DNA from: Prosthecomicrobium sp. N25
GTDB taxonomy: Bacteria > Pseudomonadota > Alphaproteobacteria > Rhizobiales > Ancalomicrobiaceae
Length of the DNA stretch: 64,000 nucleotides
NCBI RefSeq assembly: GCF_037203705.1
Contig: NZ_JBBCAT010000001.1
Span: 1-64,000 of the forward strand
Reading direction: 5' to 3'
Shown here one piece after another: positions 52,783 to 63,182 of the stretch. Below the pieces are notes generated by a model. That model was not told the origin of the DNA. It did not search any database and was given only the letters and a program-made list of their open reading frames with translations. How positions within the stretch are numbered: the stretch's first letter is position 1; each line of letters starts with the position of its first letter. A program made the translations under genes and the position numbers.

Positions 52783-55281
52783 ATGACCGTTCACCAGAAC
52801 CGCCGTGACATCCTCAAGGCAACGGCCGCGGCCGCCACCGCGTCGGTCGCCGGCATCGCGCTGCCGGCCTCCGCGGCGACGGTCGCGGACGCGGGCATCC
52901 GCTGGGACAAGGCACCCTGCCGCTTCTGCGGCACCGGCTGCTCGGTGCTCGTCGGCACCAAGTCGGGCCGGGTGGTCGCCACCCAGGGCGACCCGGAGGC
53001 GCCGGTCAACCGGGGCCTCAACTGCATCAAGGGCTACTTCCTCTCCAAGATCATGTACGGCGAGGACCGGCTGACCCGCCCGCTCCTGCGCATGAGGAAC
53101 GGCAAGTTCGACAAGGCCGGCGAGTTCACGCCGGTCACCTGGGACCAGGCCTTCGACGTGATGGCCGAGAAGTGGAAGGCCGCCCTGAAGGCGAAGGGGC
53201 CGACCTCGGTCGGCATGTTCGGCTCGGGACAGTGGACCATCTGGGAGGGCTATGCGGCGGCCAAGCTGATGAAGGCCGGCTTCCGCTCCAACAACCTCGA
53301 CCCCAATGCCCGCCACTGCATGGCCTCGGCGGTGGTCGGCTTCATGCGCGCCTTCGGCATCGACGAGCCGATGGGCTGCTACGACGACCTGGAAGCCGCC
53401 GACGCCTTCGTGCTCTGGGGCTCGAACATGGCCGAGATGCACCCGATCCTGTGGTCGCGGCTCACCAACACGCGGCTGACCAAGCCGGGCGCCGAGGTGC
53501 ACGTGCTCTCCACCTTCGAGCACCGCTCCTTCGAGCTCGCCGACAACGGCATGGTGTTCAAGCCGCAGACCGACCTGGCGATCCTCAACTACATCGCCAA
53601 CCACATCATCAAGACCGGGCGGGTCAACAAGGCCTTCGTCGAGAAGCACGTCGTCTTCACCAAGACGGCGACCGACATCGGCTACGGGCTCCGGCCCAAC
53701 AACCCGCTCGAGGACAGGGCCGTCAACGCGTCCCACAAGGTGGATGCGGGCAAGCTCGATCCGATCTCCTTCGAGGACTACGCCAAGGCGGTCGAGCCCT
53801 ACACGCTCGAATACGTCGCCGACCTGTCGGGCGTGCCGGCCGAGAAGCTGAAGCGCCTCGCCGAGGTCTATGCCGACCCGAACCGGAAAGTCATGAGCCT
53901 CTGGACCATGGGGTTCAACCAGCACACCCGGGGCACCTGGGTTAACAACCTGATGTACAATGTGCATCTTCTGGTGGGCAAGATCTCGGAACCCGGCAAC
54001 TCGCCCTTCTCGCTGACCGGCCAGCCCTCAGCCTGCGGCACGGCGCGGGAGGTCGGCACCTTCGCGCATCGCCTGCCGGCCGACATGGTGGTCACCAACC
54101 CGGACCACCGGAAGGTCGCCGAGGCCAAGTGGAACCTGCCGGAGGGCACGATCCCGGACAAGGTCGGCTTCCACGCCGTCCAGCAGCACCGGATGCTCAA
54201 GGACGGCGTGCTCAACGTCTACTGGGTCCAGTGCACCAACAACATGCAGGCCGCCCCGAACATGAACGAGGAGGGCCTGCCCGGATACCGGAACCCGGCC
54301 AACTTCGTGGTGGTGTCGGACCCCTATCCGACCGTGACGGCGCTCGCCGCCGACCTGATCCTGCCGACCGCCATGTGGGTCGAGAAGGAGGGGGCCTACG
54401 GCAATGCCGAGCGGCGCACCCAGTTCTGGCGCCAGCAGGTCTCCGCGCCCGGCGAGGCGCGCTCGGACCTCTGGCAGGTCGTCGAGTTCTCCAAGCGGTT
54501 CAAGGTCGAGGAGGTCTGGCCGGCGGACCTGATCGCAAGGAAGCCCGAGCTCGCGGGCAAGACCCTCTACGAGGTCCTGTTCGCCAACGGGACGGTCAAC
54601 AAGTACCCGGTCTCGGAGATCGCGGACGGTTTCGAGAACCAGGAGTCCCGCGACTTCGGCTTCTACCTGCAGAAGGGGCTCTTCGAGGAATACGCCGCCT
54701 TCGGCCGCGGCAAGGCGCACGACCTCGCGCCGTTCGACACCTACCACAAGGCCCGCGGCCTCAAGTGGCCCGTGGTCGACGGCAAGGAGACGGCCTGGCG
54801 CTTCCGCGAAGGCTACGACCCCTACGTGAAGGCCGGCGAGGGTGTGTCCTTCTACGGCAACAAGGACGGCAAGGCGAAGATCATCTTCGCCCCCTACGAG
54901 CCGGCGGCGGAAGAGCCCGACCCGACGTTCCCGCTCTGGCTGGTCACCGGCCGGGTGCTCGAGCATTGGCACTCCGGATCGATGACCCGGCGCGTGCCGG
55001 AGCTGCACCGGTCCTACCCGGCGGCGCAGATCTTCATGAACCCGGACGACGCCCAGGCGCTCGGCCTGCGCCGCGGCCAGGAGGTGAAGGTGTCGACCCG
55101 GCGCGGCGAGGTGACCACCCGGGTGGAGACGCGCGGGCGCAACAAGCCGCCGAAGGGCGTGGTGTTCTTCCCGTGGTTCGACGAGGGCCAGCTCGTCAAC
55201 AAGCTGACGCTCGACGCGACCTGCCCGCTCTCCAAGGAAACCGATTTCAAGAAGTGCGCCTGCAAGGTCGAGCGCGCCTGA
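52783..55281 (+). CDS. napA: NapA, periplasmic nitrate reductase catalytic subunit
   Basis: This 832-residue protein has a Tat signal ([12 protein letters not shown]). The 4Fe-4S site is Cys46, Cys49, Cys53, Cys81 (CRFCGTGC and GLNCIKGY). The Mo ligand Cys179 lies in ARHCMAS. It carries Mo-bis-MGD, reduces nitrate to nitrite in the periplasm and takes electrons from NapB. All motifs and family length are intact. It is followed by a strong hairpin and then napG. Confidence 0.97.
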   Translation: MTVHQNRRDILKATAAAATASVAGIALPASAATVADAGIRWDKAPCRFCGTGCSVLVGTKSGRVVATQGDPEAPVNRGLNCIKGYFLSKIMYGEDRLTRPLLRMRNGKFDKAGEFTPVTWDQAFDVMAEKWKAALKAKGPTSVGMFGSGQWTIWEGYAAAKLMKAGFRSNNLDPNARHCMASAVVGFMRAFGIDEPMGCYDDLEAADAFVLWGSNMAEMHPILWSRLTNTRLTKPGAEVHVLSTFEHRSFELADNGMVFKPQTDLAILNYIANHIIKTGRVNKAFVEKHVVFTKTATDIGYGLRPNNPLEDRAVNASHKVDAGKLDPISFEDYAKAVEPYTLEYVADLSGVPAEKLKRLAEVYADPNRKVMSLWTMGFNQHTRGTWVNNLMYNVHLLVGKISEPGNSPFSLTGQPSACGTAREVGTFAHRLPADMVVTNPDHRKVAEAKWNLPEGTIPDKVGFHAVQQHRMLKDGVLNVYWVQCTNNMQAAPNMNEEGLPGYRNPANFVVVSDPYPTVTALAADLILPTAMWVEKEGAYGNAERRTQFWRQQVSAPGEARSDLWQVVEFSKRFKVEEVWPADLIARKPELAGKTLYEVLFANGTVNKYPVSEIADGFENQESRDFGFYLQKGLFEEYAAFGRGKAHDLAPFDTYHKARGLKWPVVDGKETAWRFREGYDPYVKAGEGVSFYGNKDGKAKIIFAPYEPAAEEPDPTFPLWLVTGRVLEHWHSGSMTRRVPELHRSYPAAQIFMNPDDAQALGLRRGQEVKVSTRRGEVTTRVETRGRNKPPKGVVFFPWFDEGQLVNKLTLDATCPLSKETDFKKCACKVERA

Positions 55282-55286
55282 ACCCC

Positions 55287-55313
55287 GTCCGGCGCGGCAG
55301 GGCCGCGCCGGAC
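55287..55313 (+). terminator. Strong intercistronic hairpin after napA
   Basis: GTCCGGCGCGGC (55287-55298) pairs perfectly over 12 bp with GCCGCGCCGGAC (55302-55313) and a 3-base loop AGG, five bases after the napA stop. There is no U-run. It probably protects the napFDA transcript and lowers expression of napGHBC. Confidence 0.8.
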
Positions 55314-55349
55314 GTTCCGTTCCGTCCCGAGCCCCGGAGTGCCCCACCG

Positions 55350-56117
55350 ATGCCGGCCGAACGCGCCCCGGCACCGCTCCTGTCGCCCGAGCGCCGCCGC
55401 TTCCTGGAAGCCGCAGCGCGCGGCGGCGCGGGCGTGGCCGTCGCGGGCCTCCTGCTCGCTCTCCACGGCCGGCGCGCCGCGGCGCTGCCGGCCGACGCGA
55501 TCCGGCCGCCGGGGGCCTCGGCCGAGGCCGACTTCCTGGCCGCCTGCGTGCGCTGCGGCCTGTGCGTGCGCGCCTGCCCGTATGACACCCTGAAGCTCGC
55601 CGAGCTCGGCATCGACGATCCGGCGACCGGCACGCCCTTCTTCACGGCGCGCAGGATCCCTTGCGAGATGTGCGAGGACATCCCCTGCGTGAAGGCCTGC
55701 CCCACGGGGGCGCTCGACCCTGCGCTGACGGATATCGGCAAGGCCGCGATGGGCACTGCCGTCCTGGTCGACGAGGAGCACTGCCTGAACTTCCTCGGCC
55801 TGCGCTGCGACGTCTGCTACCGGGTCTGCCCGGCGATCGACGAGGCGATCACGCTCGAGACGGAATCGAACAGCCGGACCGGCAAGCACGCCGTGTTCCG
55901 TCCGACCGTCCATGCCGAGAAGTGCACAGGCTGCGGCAAGTGCGAGAAGTCCTGCGTGCTGGAGGAGGCGGCCATCAAGGTCCTGCCGCGCCGGCTCGCG
56001 CGCGGGCGCCCGGGCGAGCACTACCGGCTCGGCTGGAAGGAGTTCGAGAAGAACCAGGGTCCGCTCGTGCCGGGCATCCAGGGATTGCCGGTGCGGCGGC
56101 CGGAGGGCGGCCTGTGA
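55350..56117 (+). CDS. napG: NapG, periplasmic ferredoxin-type quinol dehydrogenase subunit
   Basis: This 255-residue protein has a possible Tat signal ([25 protein letters not shown]). Four iron-sulfur clusters are indicated by [35 protein letters not shown] and [11 protein letters not shown]. With NapH it forms a quinol-oxidising module that passes electrons to NapC/NapA. GTG of napH overlaps the stop by four bases. Confidence 0.93.
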   Translation: MPAERAPAPLLSPERRRFLEAAARGGAGVAVAGLLLALHGRRAAALPADAIRPPGASAEADFLAACVRCGLCVRACPYDTLKLAELGIDDPATGTPFFTARRIPCEMCEDIPCVKACPTGALDPALTDIGKAAMGTAVLVDEEHCLNFLGLRCDVCYRVCPAIDEAITLETESNSRTGKHAVFRPTVHAEKCTGCGKCEKSCVLEEAAIKVLPRRLARGRPGEHYRLGWKEFEKNQGPLVPGIQGLPVRRPEGGL

Positions 56118-56983
56118 GCGACCGCTCCTTCTTCGCCCGCCACCGCTGGCTGCTCGCCCGCCGCCTCTCGCAGGCCGGCGTGCTCGGCCTGTTCCTGGCC
56201 GGCCCGCTGCTCGGGATCTCCATCGCCAAGGGCTCGCTCGCCTCCTCGATGACCCTCGGCCTGCTGCCGCTGACCGACCCGCTCGTGCTCCTCCAGTCGA
56301 TCGCGGCGGGGCATGGGCCGGCCGCGACGGCGCTCGCCGGGGCCGCCATCGTGGCGGCCTTCTACGCGCTCGTCTCGGGGCGGGCCTATTGCGCCTGGGT
56401 CTGCCCGGTCAACCCGGTGACGGACGCGGCGCATTGGCTGCGCGAGCGGCTCGGGATCCAGTCCAAGGGCTGGCAGCCGCGCCCGGCGACGCGGCTCTGG
56501 ATGCTCGCCATGGTGGTCGCCGGGTCGGCCCTGTCCGGGATGGTCCTGTGGGAGCTGGTCAACCCGGTCACGATGCTGTTCCGCGGCCTCGTCTTCGGGC
56601 TCGGCTTCGCCTGGACGCTGGTGCTCGCGGTGTTCGTGCTCGACCTCCTGGTCGCGCGGCGCGGCTGGTGCTCGCATCTCTGCCCGGTCGGTGCCGCCTA
56701 CGGCCTCCTCGGTGCGCGTTCGCTGGTGAGGGTCTCCGCCACCGACCGCGCCGCTTGCGACGACTGCATGGACTGTTTCGCGGTCTGCCCCGAGCCGCAG
56801 GTGATCGTGCCGGCCCTGAAGGGCGCGGGCCGCGGCCACGGACCGGTGATCCTCGACCGCGACTGCACCACATGCGGCCGCTGCATAGACGTCTGCAACA
56901 AGTCCGTCTTCCGCTTCACCCATCGCTTCGACGACCGCGAAGGCCCCGCCGGCGCGGCACCCACCCGCGAGGTAACCCCATGA
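56114..56983 (+). CDS. napH: NapH, membrane iron-sulfur quinol dehydrogenase subunit
   Basis: This 289-residue protein with about four helices has the CxxxCP membrane-loop motifs YCAWVCPVN and WCSHLCPVG, and two C-terminal 4Fe-4S sites [12 protein letters not shown] and [14 protein letters not shown] 56114 is the start (GTGA overlap with napG). It probably oxidises menaquinol or ubiquinol with NapG. The stop overlaps the napB start. Confidence 0.92.
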   Translation: MSDRSFFARHRWLLARRLSQAGVLGLFLAGPLLGISIAKGSLASSMTLGLLPLTDPLVLLQSIAAGHGPAATALAGAAIVAAFYALVSGRAYCAWVCPVNPVTDAAHWLRERLGIQSKGWQPRPATRLWMLAMVVAGSALSGMVLWELVNPVTMLFRGLVFGLGFAWTLVLAVFVLDLLVARRGWCSHLCPVGAAYGLLGARSLVRVSATDRAACDDCMDCFAVCPEPQVIVPALKGAGRGHGPVILDRDCTTCGRCIDVCNKSVFRFTHRFDDREGPAGAAPTREVTP

Positions 56984-57432
56984 ACAAGTTCGTGACGATC
57001 GCGACGCTCGCCGCCGCGCTGGCGGTCCTGGGCACCGGGATCGGCGTCTCGCAGCAGACCGGCCAGGAGCTCAAGGGGCTGCGCGGGGGTGTGGCGCCGG
57101 AGGTCGACCTGGCGCCCGGCGACGTGCCGAAGCAGGACACCGCCGGCCGCTTCTCGCGCGCCTACCGCCAGCAGCCGCCGCTGATCCCGCACCAGATCGA
57201 CCGCTACCAGATCGACTGGCGCACCAACCAGTGCCTCGGCTGTCACGACTGGTCGGTCGCCGCCAAGCAGGGCGCGCCGACCCTGTCGATGACCCACTAC
57301 CTGGACCGCGACGGCCGGCAGCTCGACTCCATCCCGGGGACCCGCTGGTTCTGCAACCAGTGCCACGTGCCGCAGGCCGACACGAAGGAGCTGGTCACCA
57401 ACACCTTCAAGCCGTCCACCGACGTGAAGTGA
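56980..57432 (+). CDS. napB: NapB, diheme cytochrome c subunit
   Basis: This 150-residue periplasmic protein has a signal (VTIATLAAALAVLGTG) and two CxxCH heme sites (CLGCH, CNQCH). It binds NapA and passes electrons to it. The length is usual. It overlaps napH by four bases and lies 13 bases before napC. Confidence 0.95.
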   Translation: MNKFVTIATLAAALAVLGTGIGVSQQTGQELKGLRGGVAPEVDLAPGDVPKQDTAGRFSRAYRQQPPLIPHQIDRYQIDWRTNQCLGCHDWSVAAKQGAPTLSMTHYLDRDGRQLDSIPGTRWFCNQCHVPQADTKELVTNTFKPSTDVK

Positions 57433-57445
57433 CGGGGCAGGCCAC

Positions 57446-58138
57446 ATGACCGAGATCAGCACGCCCTCGCCGGCCCCGCGGGCCGGCCTCCTCCGCCGGA
57501 CCTGGGATTTCGTCCGCCGGCCCGCCGCCACGATCGCGCTCGGGACCCTCCTGGTCGTCGGCTTCGGCGCCGGCATCCTGTTCTGGGGCGGGTTCCACTG
57601 GGCGCTGGAGATGACCAACACCGAAAAGTTCTGCATCGGCTGCCACGAAATGGAGGAGAACGTCTTCGCCGAGTACAAGCAGACGATCCATTATCAGAAC
57701 CACTCCGGCGTCCGCGCGACCTGCCCGGATTGCCATGTCCCGCGCGAATGGCAGCACAAGATCGTCCGCAAGATCCAGGCCTCGAAGGAGCTTTACGGCC
57801 ACTTCATCACCGGCTCGATCTGGACCAAGGAGAAGTTCGAGGCGAACCGCATCCATCTGGCGCAGAGCGAGTGGCGGCGCATGAAGGCCGCCGACAGCCG
57901 CGAGTGCCGCAACTGCCACGCCTTCGAGTACATGGACTTCACCAAGCAGGAGACCCGGGCCGGGCGGCGGCACCAGGAGGCCGTGGACACCGGCAAGACC
58001 TGCATCGACTGCCACCAGGGCATCGCCCATCGCCTGCCCCAGGGCGGGCGGGACGCCTACGAGGAGGCGGTCAAGGACCTGCAGCAGGGGGCGGCGGTCC
58101 AGGGCCTCGAACGCTACGCCGCCGGGCTCGGCCGGTAG
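57446..58138 (+). CDS. napC: NapC, membrane tetraheme cytochrome c
   Basis: This 230-residue NapC/NirT-family protein has one N-terminal helix (TIALGTLLVVGFGAGILFWGG) and four heme sites CIGCH, CPDCH, CRNCH and CIDCH. It oxidises quinol at the membrane and gives electrons to NapAB. The operon thus has both NapC and NapGH quinol routes. It is the last gene of the operon. Confidence 0.95.
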   Translation: MTEISTPSPAPRAGLLRRTWDFVRRPAATIALGTLLVVGFGAGILFWGGFHWALEMTNTEKFCIGCHEMEENVFAEYKQTIHYQNHSGVRATCPDCHVPREWQHKIVRKIQASKELYGHFITGSIWTKEKFEANRIHLAQSEWRRMKAADSRECRNCHAFEYMDFTKQETRAGRRHQEAVDTGKTCIDCHQGIAHRLPQGGRDAYEEAVKDLQQGAAVQGLERYAAGLGR

Positions 58139-58221
58139 CCCGCCCGGGTTCGACCTCTCGCGGGATCTTCGTTTCTGCCGGGCCCGGGCTTGCCCCAAGC
58201 ATCCGACCCCGGCAACCACGG

Positions 58222-58239
58222 ACCGGATCGGGATCCGGT
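58222..58239. terminator. Possible bidirectional terminator hairpin
   Basis: ACCGGATC (58222-58229) and GATCCGGT (58232-58239) are inverted repeats between the convergent nap operon and the binding-protein gene; a stem of 6 bp with a 6-base loop is realistic. No U-run. The place suits a shared terminator. Confidence 0.35.
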
Positions 58240-58260
58240 TCGACCCGCTGCTCTACTGCT

Positions 58261-59160
58261 CTACTCGGGCAGCGCTTGCAGCGTGAAGGCCGCGTCGAGG
58301 AGCGGGCTGAGGGGCACGCCGACCGGATCGAACCAGCGGGCATGCAACCGGCGGATCTCGCCGGACCGGCTGAGGTCCGCCAGCGTGCGGTTCACCACCA
58401 GCCGGAACGACGAATCGTTGCGGGGCAGCATGATCCCATACGGGTCGTAGGTCAGGAGGCGGCCGACCACCGCCAGCTCGCCCTTCGCCGGCGACCGCGA
58501 CAGGAGCCCGAACAGGATGACGTCGTCGGTCGCCACGGCGTCGACGCGGCCGCCCTCCAGGGCAGCACCGGCTTCGGCATAGCCCGGGAACGCCACCAGC
58601 CGAAGGTCCTTCAGCGTGCCCGCATCGATCATGGCTTTCACGGCCTTCTCGTTGGTGGAGCCGCCGACGACGCCGATCGACTTGCCCTGAAGATCCTCGA
58701 TCTCGCGCGCCCCGGCCGCCTTGCGGACGAGCAGTCGCGTGCCGGTCGTGAAGGTGATGGCCGAGAAGTCCACCTGCTCCTGGCGCGCGAGGGTGTTGGT
58801 GGTCGATCCGCATTCCATGTCGACCTTGCCCTCGGCAACCATCGAGAGGCGGTTCTGGGGGGTCACGAGCACATAGGCCACCTGCAGGTCGGGCCGCTTC
58901 AGCGCCGACCGGATCCGCTCGGCGACGGCATTGCAGAGATCGATCGCATAGCCCACCGGGCGCTTGCCTTCGTCGTAGAAGGAGAACGGAACGGACGCGT
59001 CCCGGTGGCCGATCGTGATGGTGCCGCGCTCGTTGATCCTTTTCAGCGTACCCGAAAGCTCGTCCCCCCGGACCTCGCCGAAGCCACCGATCAATGCGGC
59101 GATCACAGCAACAGGATACGCGATCGCAGGCATGGTTCTGGTCTTGCAAGCTTCGTGCAT
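58261..59160 (-). CDS. Amino-acid ABC transporter binding protein (glutamate/aspartate type)
   Basis: Start ATG 59160 (GGGAGAGG upstream) gives 299 residues with a signal (AYPVAVIAALIGGFGEVRG). SBP_bac_3 fold: GTITIGHRDASVPFSFYDEG, then VGYAIDLCNAVAERI and MECGSTTNTLARQEQVDFS, the sequence typical of GltI-like glutamate/aspartate-binding proteins. Permease and ATPase genes are absent on this strand nearby, so it is an orphan or works with distant components. Confidence 0.9.
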   Translation of the reverse strand: MHEACKTRTMPAIAYPVAVIAALIGGFGEVRGDELSGTLKRINERGTITIGHRDASVPFSFYDEGKRPVGYAIDLCNAVAERIRSALKRPDLQVAYVLVTPQNRLSMVAEGKVDMECGSTTNTLARQEQVDFSAITFTTGTRLLVRKAAGAREIEDLQGKSIGVVGGSTNEKAVKAMIDAGTLKDLRLVAFPGYAEAGAALEGGRVDAVATDDVILFGLLSRSPAKGELAVVGRLLTYDPYGIMLPRNDSSFRLVVNRTLADLSRSGEIRRLHARWFDPVGVPLSPLLDAAFTLQALPE

Positions 59161-59500
59161 GGACCTCTCCCCCAGACGCTTCATGTGGACCACGAGCCTT
59201 GCGACGATTCTAAGGTCGCCTGCTGTCTATATTAGTCTTTGAGAATGAACCAATGCTGGAATTCCAACAAGTGCTCCAGCTGCGGTCCGCATTTGCACGT
59301 AACAAACCACGAGAACGGACTTGTACTTACATCCGTAGCACCAGGATCTATGAAGAGCAGGATGTTGCGGCTCCCCCGCCATCCGGGCCCGATCCTGGCG
59401 CAATCATCGCAGGCACGGCGTCCCCCGAACGCCCGGGATCGGGCGCCCGGCCGGAGGACCCGTCCGTGAGGGGGTCGGGCCCCCCGTGATCGCCGGGGCC
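59161..59500. other. Gene-free stretch
   Basis: About 340 bases between the binding-protein start and the end of the HlyD-like gene. No supported gene. The promoter of the binding-protein gene should lie here; the AT-richer part at 59215-59245 is the likeliest site. Confidence 0.4.
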
Positions 59501-60736
59501 TCAGTGGCCTTTGAACACCAGGGTCTGCACCGGCAGCATGATCGCCTGAATCCGCAGGATCAGGGCATGCACGAGCGCGACCGTGTCGACGAGGTGCAGG
59601 AAGACCCAGCGGCCGGTCGAGATGTTCGGGTCCTGCAGGGCCTCGTGGTTGCTCGTATAGGCGTTCGCCACGCAGGCGCTGCCGGGCGGCAGGTCGTCCG
59701 TCCCGCCGGCGAAGAGCGGCTCCATGAAGACCGTGATGGTGCCGCCTAAGCCACCGATCTTGGACGGGTCGACCAGGACGTCCGTCGGCCGGACCTGGCC
59801 GGAGGCGATCACATCCTGCACCTCGGTCACGACCATCGGGATGATGGCCATGGGCTTCGCCGCGCAGGTGATCTCCGCGATCATGCCGGGCTTCATCACC
59901 TGCGCCTCGATCTGGCCGAAGCCGGCGACCACGGCACGCCGTCCGCTCGTGGCCGGAATGAGGATGCCGGCCGGGCGCATGAACGGGTTGACGATGTCGC
60001 CGACCTTCAGGGTGAACTGCTCCAGGCGGCCGTCGACGCCGGCCTTCACGACCGTCTTGGCCAGTTCCACCTGCGCCTGGGCGAGCGCCGCCTCCGCGCT
60101 CGCCTTCTGGGACGGAAGCAGCGTGGAGAGCTGGACTTCCAACGATTGCTTGTTGACCCGGGCCGTCTGCACGGCGGCCTGACGGCCGTCGACCTGCACC
60201 TTCAGGCGCTCCACCTCGCGCACCGAGACCGTCGCCGCGTTTCGGCGGAGCAGCTCGGCGCGGGTGTCGTATTCGTTCTGCGCCTGCTCGAGCGCCGCCT
60301 CCGCTTCGGCGATCCTCGAATCCGCCGCCCCGAGTTCGACCTGGGCGACCTTCATGGCCGCCTCCGTCTCCTCGATCTTGCGCCGCGCCGTGTCGACTGC
60401 CGCCCTCTGCGTCGAATCGTCGAGGCGGAAGATCGGATCGCCCGCTTTCACCTCGCCGCGGATGTCACGATAGACCTCCGCGACGCGGCCGGACCCGTCC
60501 GGCAGGATCGGGATCGAACGGAACAGCGTCGCCACGTTGGTGCTCGCCGGGTGGAAATAGAAGATGACGGTAATCAGCATGACCGTGAGGAACAGGCATC
60601 CGGTGATGCCGTAGCGGAGTTCGTACCACACGGAATAGATCGTGATCTCTCTGCCGAAGCGCTTGCCCTGGACGAAGCGCCGATAGAGCCAGTCCGGCAG
60701 GAGCGTGAACATGGAACAGAGCATCAGCTCGAGCAT
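59501..60736 (-). CDS. HlyD-family membrane-fusion protein
   Basis: This 411-residue protein has one helix (GITGCLFLTVMLITVIFYF, near 48-66), a biotinyl-lipoyl-like motif GEVKAGDPIFRLDD, a long coiled-coil hairpin (about 110-215, rich in AQAELA-type repeats) and a second lipoyl/beta-barrel half. Two further hydrophobic helices at the C-terminus are unusual. The family bridges inner-membrane transporters and outer-membrane channels. No transporter gene is adjacent; a small membrane protein lies three bases upstream. Confidence 0.88.
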   Translation of the reverse strand: MLELMLCSMFTLLPDWLYRRFVQGKRFGREITIYSVWYELRYGITGCLFLTVMLITVIFYFHPASTNVATLFRSIPILPDGSGRVAEVYRDIRGEVKAGDPIFRLDDSTQRAAVDTARRKIEETEAAMKVAQVELGAADSRIAEAEAALEQAQNEYDTRAELLRRNAATVSVREVERLKVQVDGRQAAVQTARVNKQSLEVQLSTLLPSQKASAEAALAQAQVELAKTVVKAGVDGRLEQFTLKVGDIVNPFMRPAGILIPATSGRRAVVAGFGQIEAQVMKPGMIAEITCAAKPMAIIPMVVTEVQDVIASGQVRPTDVLVDPSKIGGLGGTITVFMEPLFAGGTDDLPPGSACVANAYTSNHEALQDPNISTGRWVFLHLVDTVALVHALILRIQAIMLPVQTLVFKGH

Positions 60737-60739
60737 GGA

Positions 60740-61195
60740 TCAGGCCTTCTTTGCCAGGGCTTCGACGCGGTCGTGGGCGACGGGGTGCGCGTCCTTCGCG
60801 GCCGGGGTCTCGGGAGCCGGAGCAGCCTCCTGCTCGGGCGGCGGCCCGGAGTTGTGCGCGATGCGGCTGAGCGAGGACGCCATGCTGTTGATGGGCGTCA
60901 TGAAGTCCGGAAGGTCGATGAAGGCGAGCAGCAGCCCTGCGATCCAGAAGAGGTGGTTGTGCGTGAAGAGCGAGATGAGCGCGAGCACGCCCACGATCTC
61001 CAGCTGTGCCTTCTGGCTTCCGTGCAGCATGTGCTCCGGAAGGGCGTGGAGCTTGAAGTAGAACACGCCGATCCCGATCAGGCTGAGCACGAGCACGACG
61101 ACCATGATGCTGAGCAGGGTGTCGCTCTGCCCGGGCCCCGTGATGAAGAAGGGGAGGTGCCCCGTGGCGGCAGGGTTGATGGCTTCCGACGTCAT
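60740..61195 (-). CDS. Small membrane protein coupled to the HlyD-like protein
   Basis: The protein has 151 residues. Two to three helices: LLSIMVVVLVLSLIGIGVFYF (about 27-47), AQLEIVGVLALISLF and HLFWIAGLLLAFI (about 63-95). The C-terminus is an Ala/Pro/Glu-rich tail. It lies three bases before the HlyD-like gene and probably forms a complex with it. It resembles YiaA/DUF3302-type partners of HlyD proteins, but I cannot assign the family with certainty. Confidence 0.65.
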   Translation of the reverse strand: MTSEAINPAATGHLPFFITGPGQSDTLLSIMVVVLVLSLIGIGVFYFKLHALPEHMLHGSQKAQLEIVGVLALISLFTHNHLFWIAGLLLAFIDLPDFMTPINSMASSLSRIAHNSGPPPEQEAAPAPETPAAKDAHPVAHDRVEALAKKA

Positions 61196-61774
61196 GTTGG
61201 GTACTCCGGAACCGTTGTCTTGTGCTTGGCCTGATTCGTGCCCGGGGACTCGGATGCGCCGCCGGCGCGCCCGACGATGGGGAAGCCCTCGCCGCCGACG
61301 ATGCTGGCTTTCACGGATGGGATCACGGGAAGCTCCCTTGGAGGCGCGACCCGGAAAGGACCGGCCGGCGCTCGCATCGGTCGGGCGGCGGGACCGGTGT
61401 CCCCGCGGCGAATCGGTTCAGCGCCAGGGCGCATCGTCCCGGGTGAGGGAGAGGCCGGCGTCGCCCTCCTCCCGCAGGTCGGCCACCCGGCCGGAAACGG
61501 TCTGATGCGGCACGGCCATGACCCGGTCTCCTTCGAGCACCAAGACATCGAGCGCCCGCGCCGGTTTCCGGGGCAGCCCGCCCGAAAAGATATTGTGAAT
61601 GCTCAAGGAAATGCACCGAGATCTCCTTGCGGGAGCAAAAATATCAGTGGCATCCCGTAAGCGAAAGTCCGCAAATCGACTGATACCCCGGCATGCGGGC
61701 AACGCGTCCCGTGCCCATCGCCTCGCCGGTCGTCGCAGCCGGCCCGCCCACGCCGACACGCAAGCGCGGGCCGT
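61196..61774. other. Gene-poor stretch with one coding-like segment
   Basis: Nearly 580 bases without a clear gene. On the minus strand, frame ending at 61418 encodes a coding-like tail (RALDVLVLEGDRVMAVP, then VADLREEGDAGLSLTRDDAP) from about 61570, but no start with ribosome-binding site is found. It could be a small protein or a remnant. Confidence 0.35.
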
Positions 61775-62611
61775 TCAGTAGACCTGTTCGACGACCTTCA
61801 CCACGTAGCGGGACGGCTCGTAGTCTCCCCGCTTCTGGCGCTTCGGCAGCTCGATCTTGTCGCGCTTGGGTCGCTTGTAGGGGATCAGCTTGAGGATGTG
61901 GTTGATGACGTTCAGGCGTGCCTTGCGCTTGCTGTCGGAGGGGACCACGTACCAGGGCGCCCAGGGACTGTCGGATTTCTCGAACATTTCGTCGCGTGCG
62001 CGGGAGTAGTCGTACCAACGCTTGTAGGATTCGAGGTCCATGGGCGAGAGCTTCCAGATCTTGCGCGGATCGTTGATGCGCTCCTCCATGCGGCGCGTCT
62101 GTTCCTCTTCGCCGACCTCCATCCAGAACTTGATCAGGATGACGCCGGACTCGACGATCGCCTTCTCGACGGCCGGAACGGCGTCCAGGAACTTGCGCGC
62201 CTGCTCCTCCGTGCAAAAGCCCATCACGCGCTCCACGCCGGCGCGGTTGTACCAGGACCGGTCGAAGATCACGACCTCGCCGGCCGCCGGCAGGTGCGGC
62301 AGGTAGCGCTGGAGGTACATCTGCGAGCGTTCGCGGTCGCTCGGCGCAGGCAGGGCCACCACGCGGAAGGTGCGGGGGCTGACCCGCTCCATGATCGCCT
62401 TGATGGTGCCGCCCTTGCCGGCTCCGTCGCGGCCCTCGAACAGGATGCAGACCTTGAGGCCCTCCTGCTTGACCCATTCCTGCAGGGCGACCAGCTCGCC
62501 GTGCAGGCGGGCGAGTTCCTTGTCGTAGTCCGCGCGCTTCAGCTTGCCGCTTGCCGGTTCGGGCGAAGGCTCGGTCGCCTCGGCGACGGCCCGGTCGTTC
62601 TTCTTGGCCAT
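61775..62611 (-). CDS. ppk2: Polyphosphate kinase 2 (PPK2 family)
   Basis: ATG 62611 after GGAGAGAGGACGAGC gives 278 residues. Walker A GRDGAGKGGTIK near 60 and the Walker B/lid motif VVIFDRSWYNR near 113 are characteristic of PPK2. It transfers phosphate between polyphosphate and nucleotides, mainly making ATP/GTP from ADP/GDP in class I. The sequence is complete. It is transcribed away from the decarboxylase-like gene. Confidence 0.95.
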   Translation of the reverse strand: MAKKNDRAVAEATEPSPEPASGKLKRADYDKELARLHGELVALQEWVKQEGLKVCILFEGRDGAGKGGTIKAIMERVSPRTFRVVALPAPSDRERSQMYLQRYLPHLPAAGEVVIFDRSWYNRAGVERVMGFCTEEQARKFLDAVPAVEKAIVESGVILIKFWMEVGEEEQTRRMEERINDPRKIWKLSPMDLESYKRWYDYSRARDEMFEKSDSPWAPWYVVPSDSKRKARLNVINHILKLIPYKRPKRDKIELPKRQKRGDYEPSRYVVKVVEQVY

Positions 62612-63182
62612 GCTCGTCCTCTCTCCGGAGGACTTCTCCCCCGCCGAATGGGGCATGCTGACATGCTTTTCCGGCCCTGCTTGATCGCGTGGGCCTGCGG
62701 GGGCTCCTGAGGGAGGGCGGGCACCGGGGATGGAACGGAACGGACCTCTGACGATCTCCCGCCTACCCGCACGAGGGTGCCCTCGGTCCGGTCCGGGCGC
62801 GCTCGTGTCGACCGGGGGAGGTCCGAAGGTCCCGTGCGTGCCCTCGTGGGTCTTGCGGCGGCGCCCGATGCAGTATCCAGCCGATCTGCCGGCACTGGCA
62901 AGCATCGTCCCGCAGGGATGAAAGGCCCCTTGTGAGACGATCTGCAACTCATCGTGGAGACGTTCCCCTGCGATGACGGAATATCTACAATAAACGCAAC
63001 AATAATTTCTTCCTAATCCGCCAGAGTTACCAATTCTGGGACGCCGCCGCCTAAGAGAACTTCCGGATGTCCCAAACAATCAAGCACGTTATGGCCACGG
63101 CGCCACATTCGGTTTTCCGTGAGAAGTGCCGATAGGCATTTCTACCGAGATCGTCGCACGAATACTTTGCCGGAGGGGCGCC
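62612..63182. other. Divergent intergenic region
   Basis: About 570 bases between ppk2 (minus) and the decarboxylase-like gene (plus), presumably with both promoters. The AT-richer part at about 62960-63060 is suitable. Short open frames are unsupported. Confidence 0.45.

Noticed and set aside
52579-55374. Long minus-strand frames opposite napA
   Set aside because: napA has all catalytic motifs and full length; the reverse frames are a by-product of high third-position GC.
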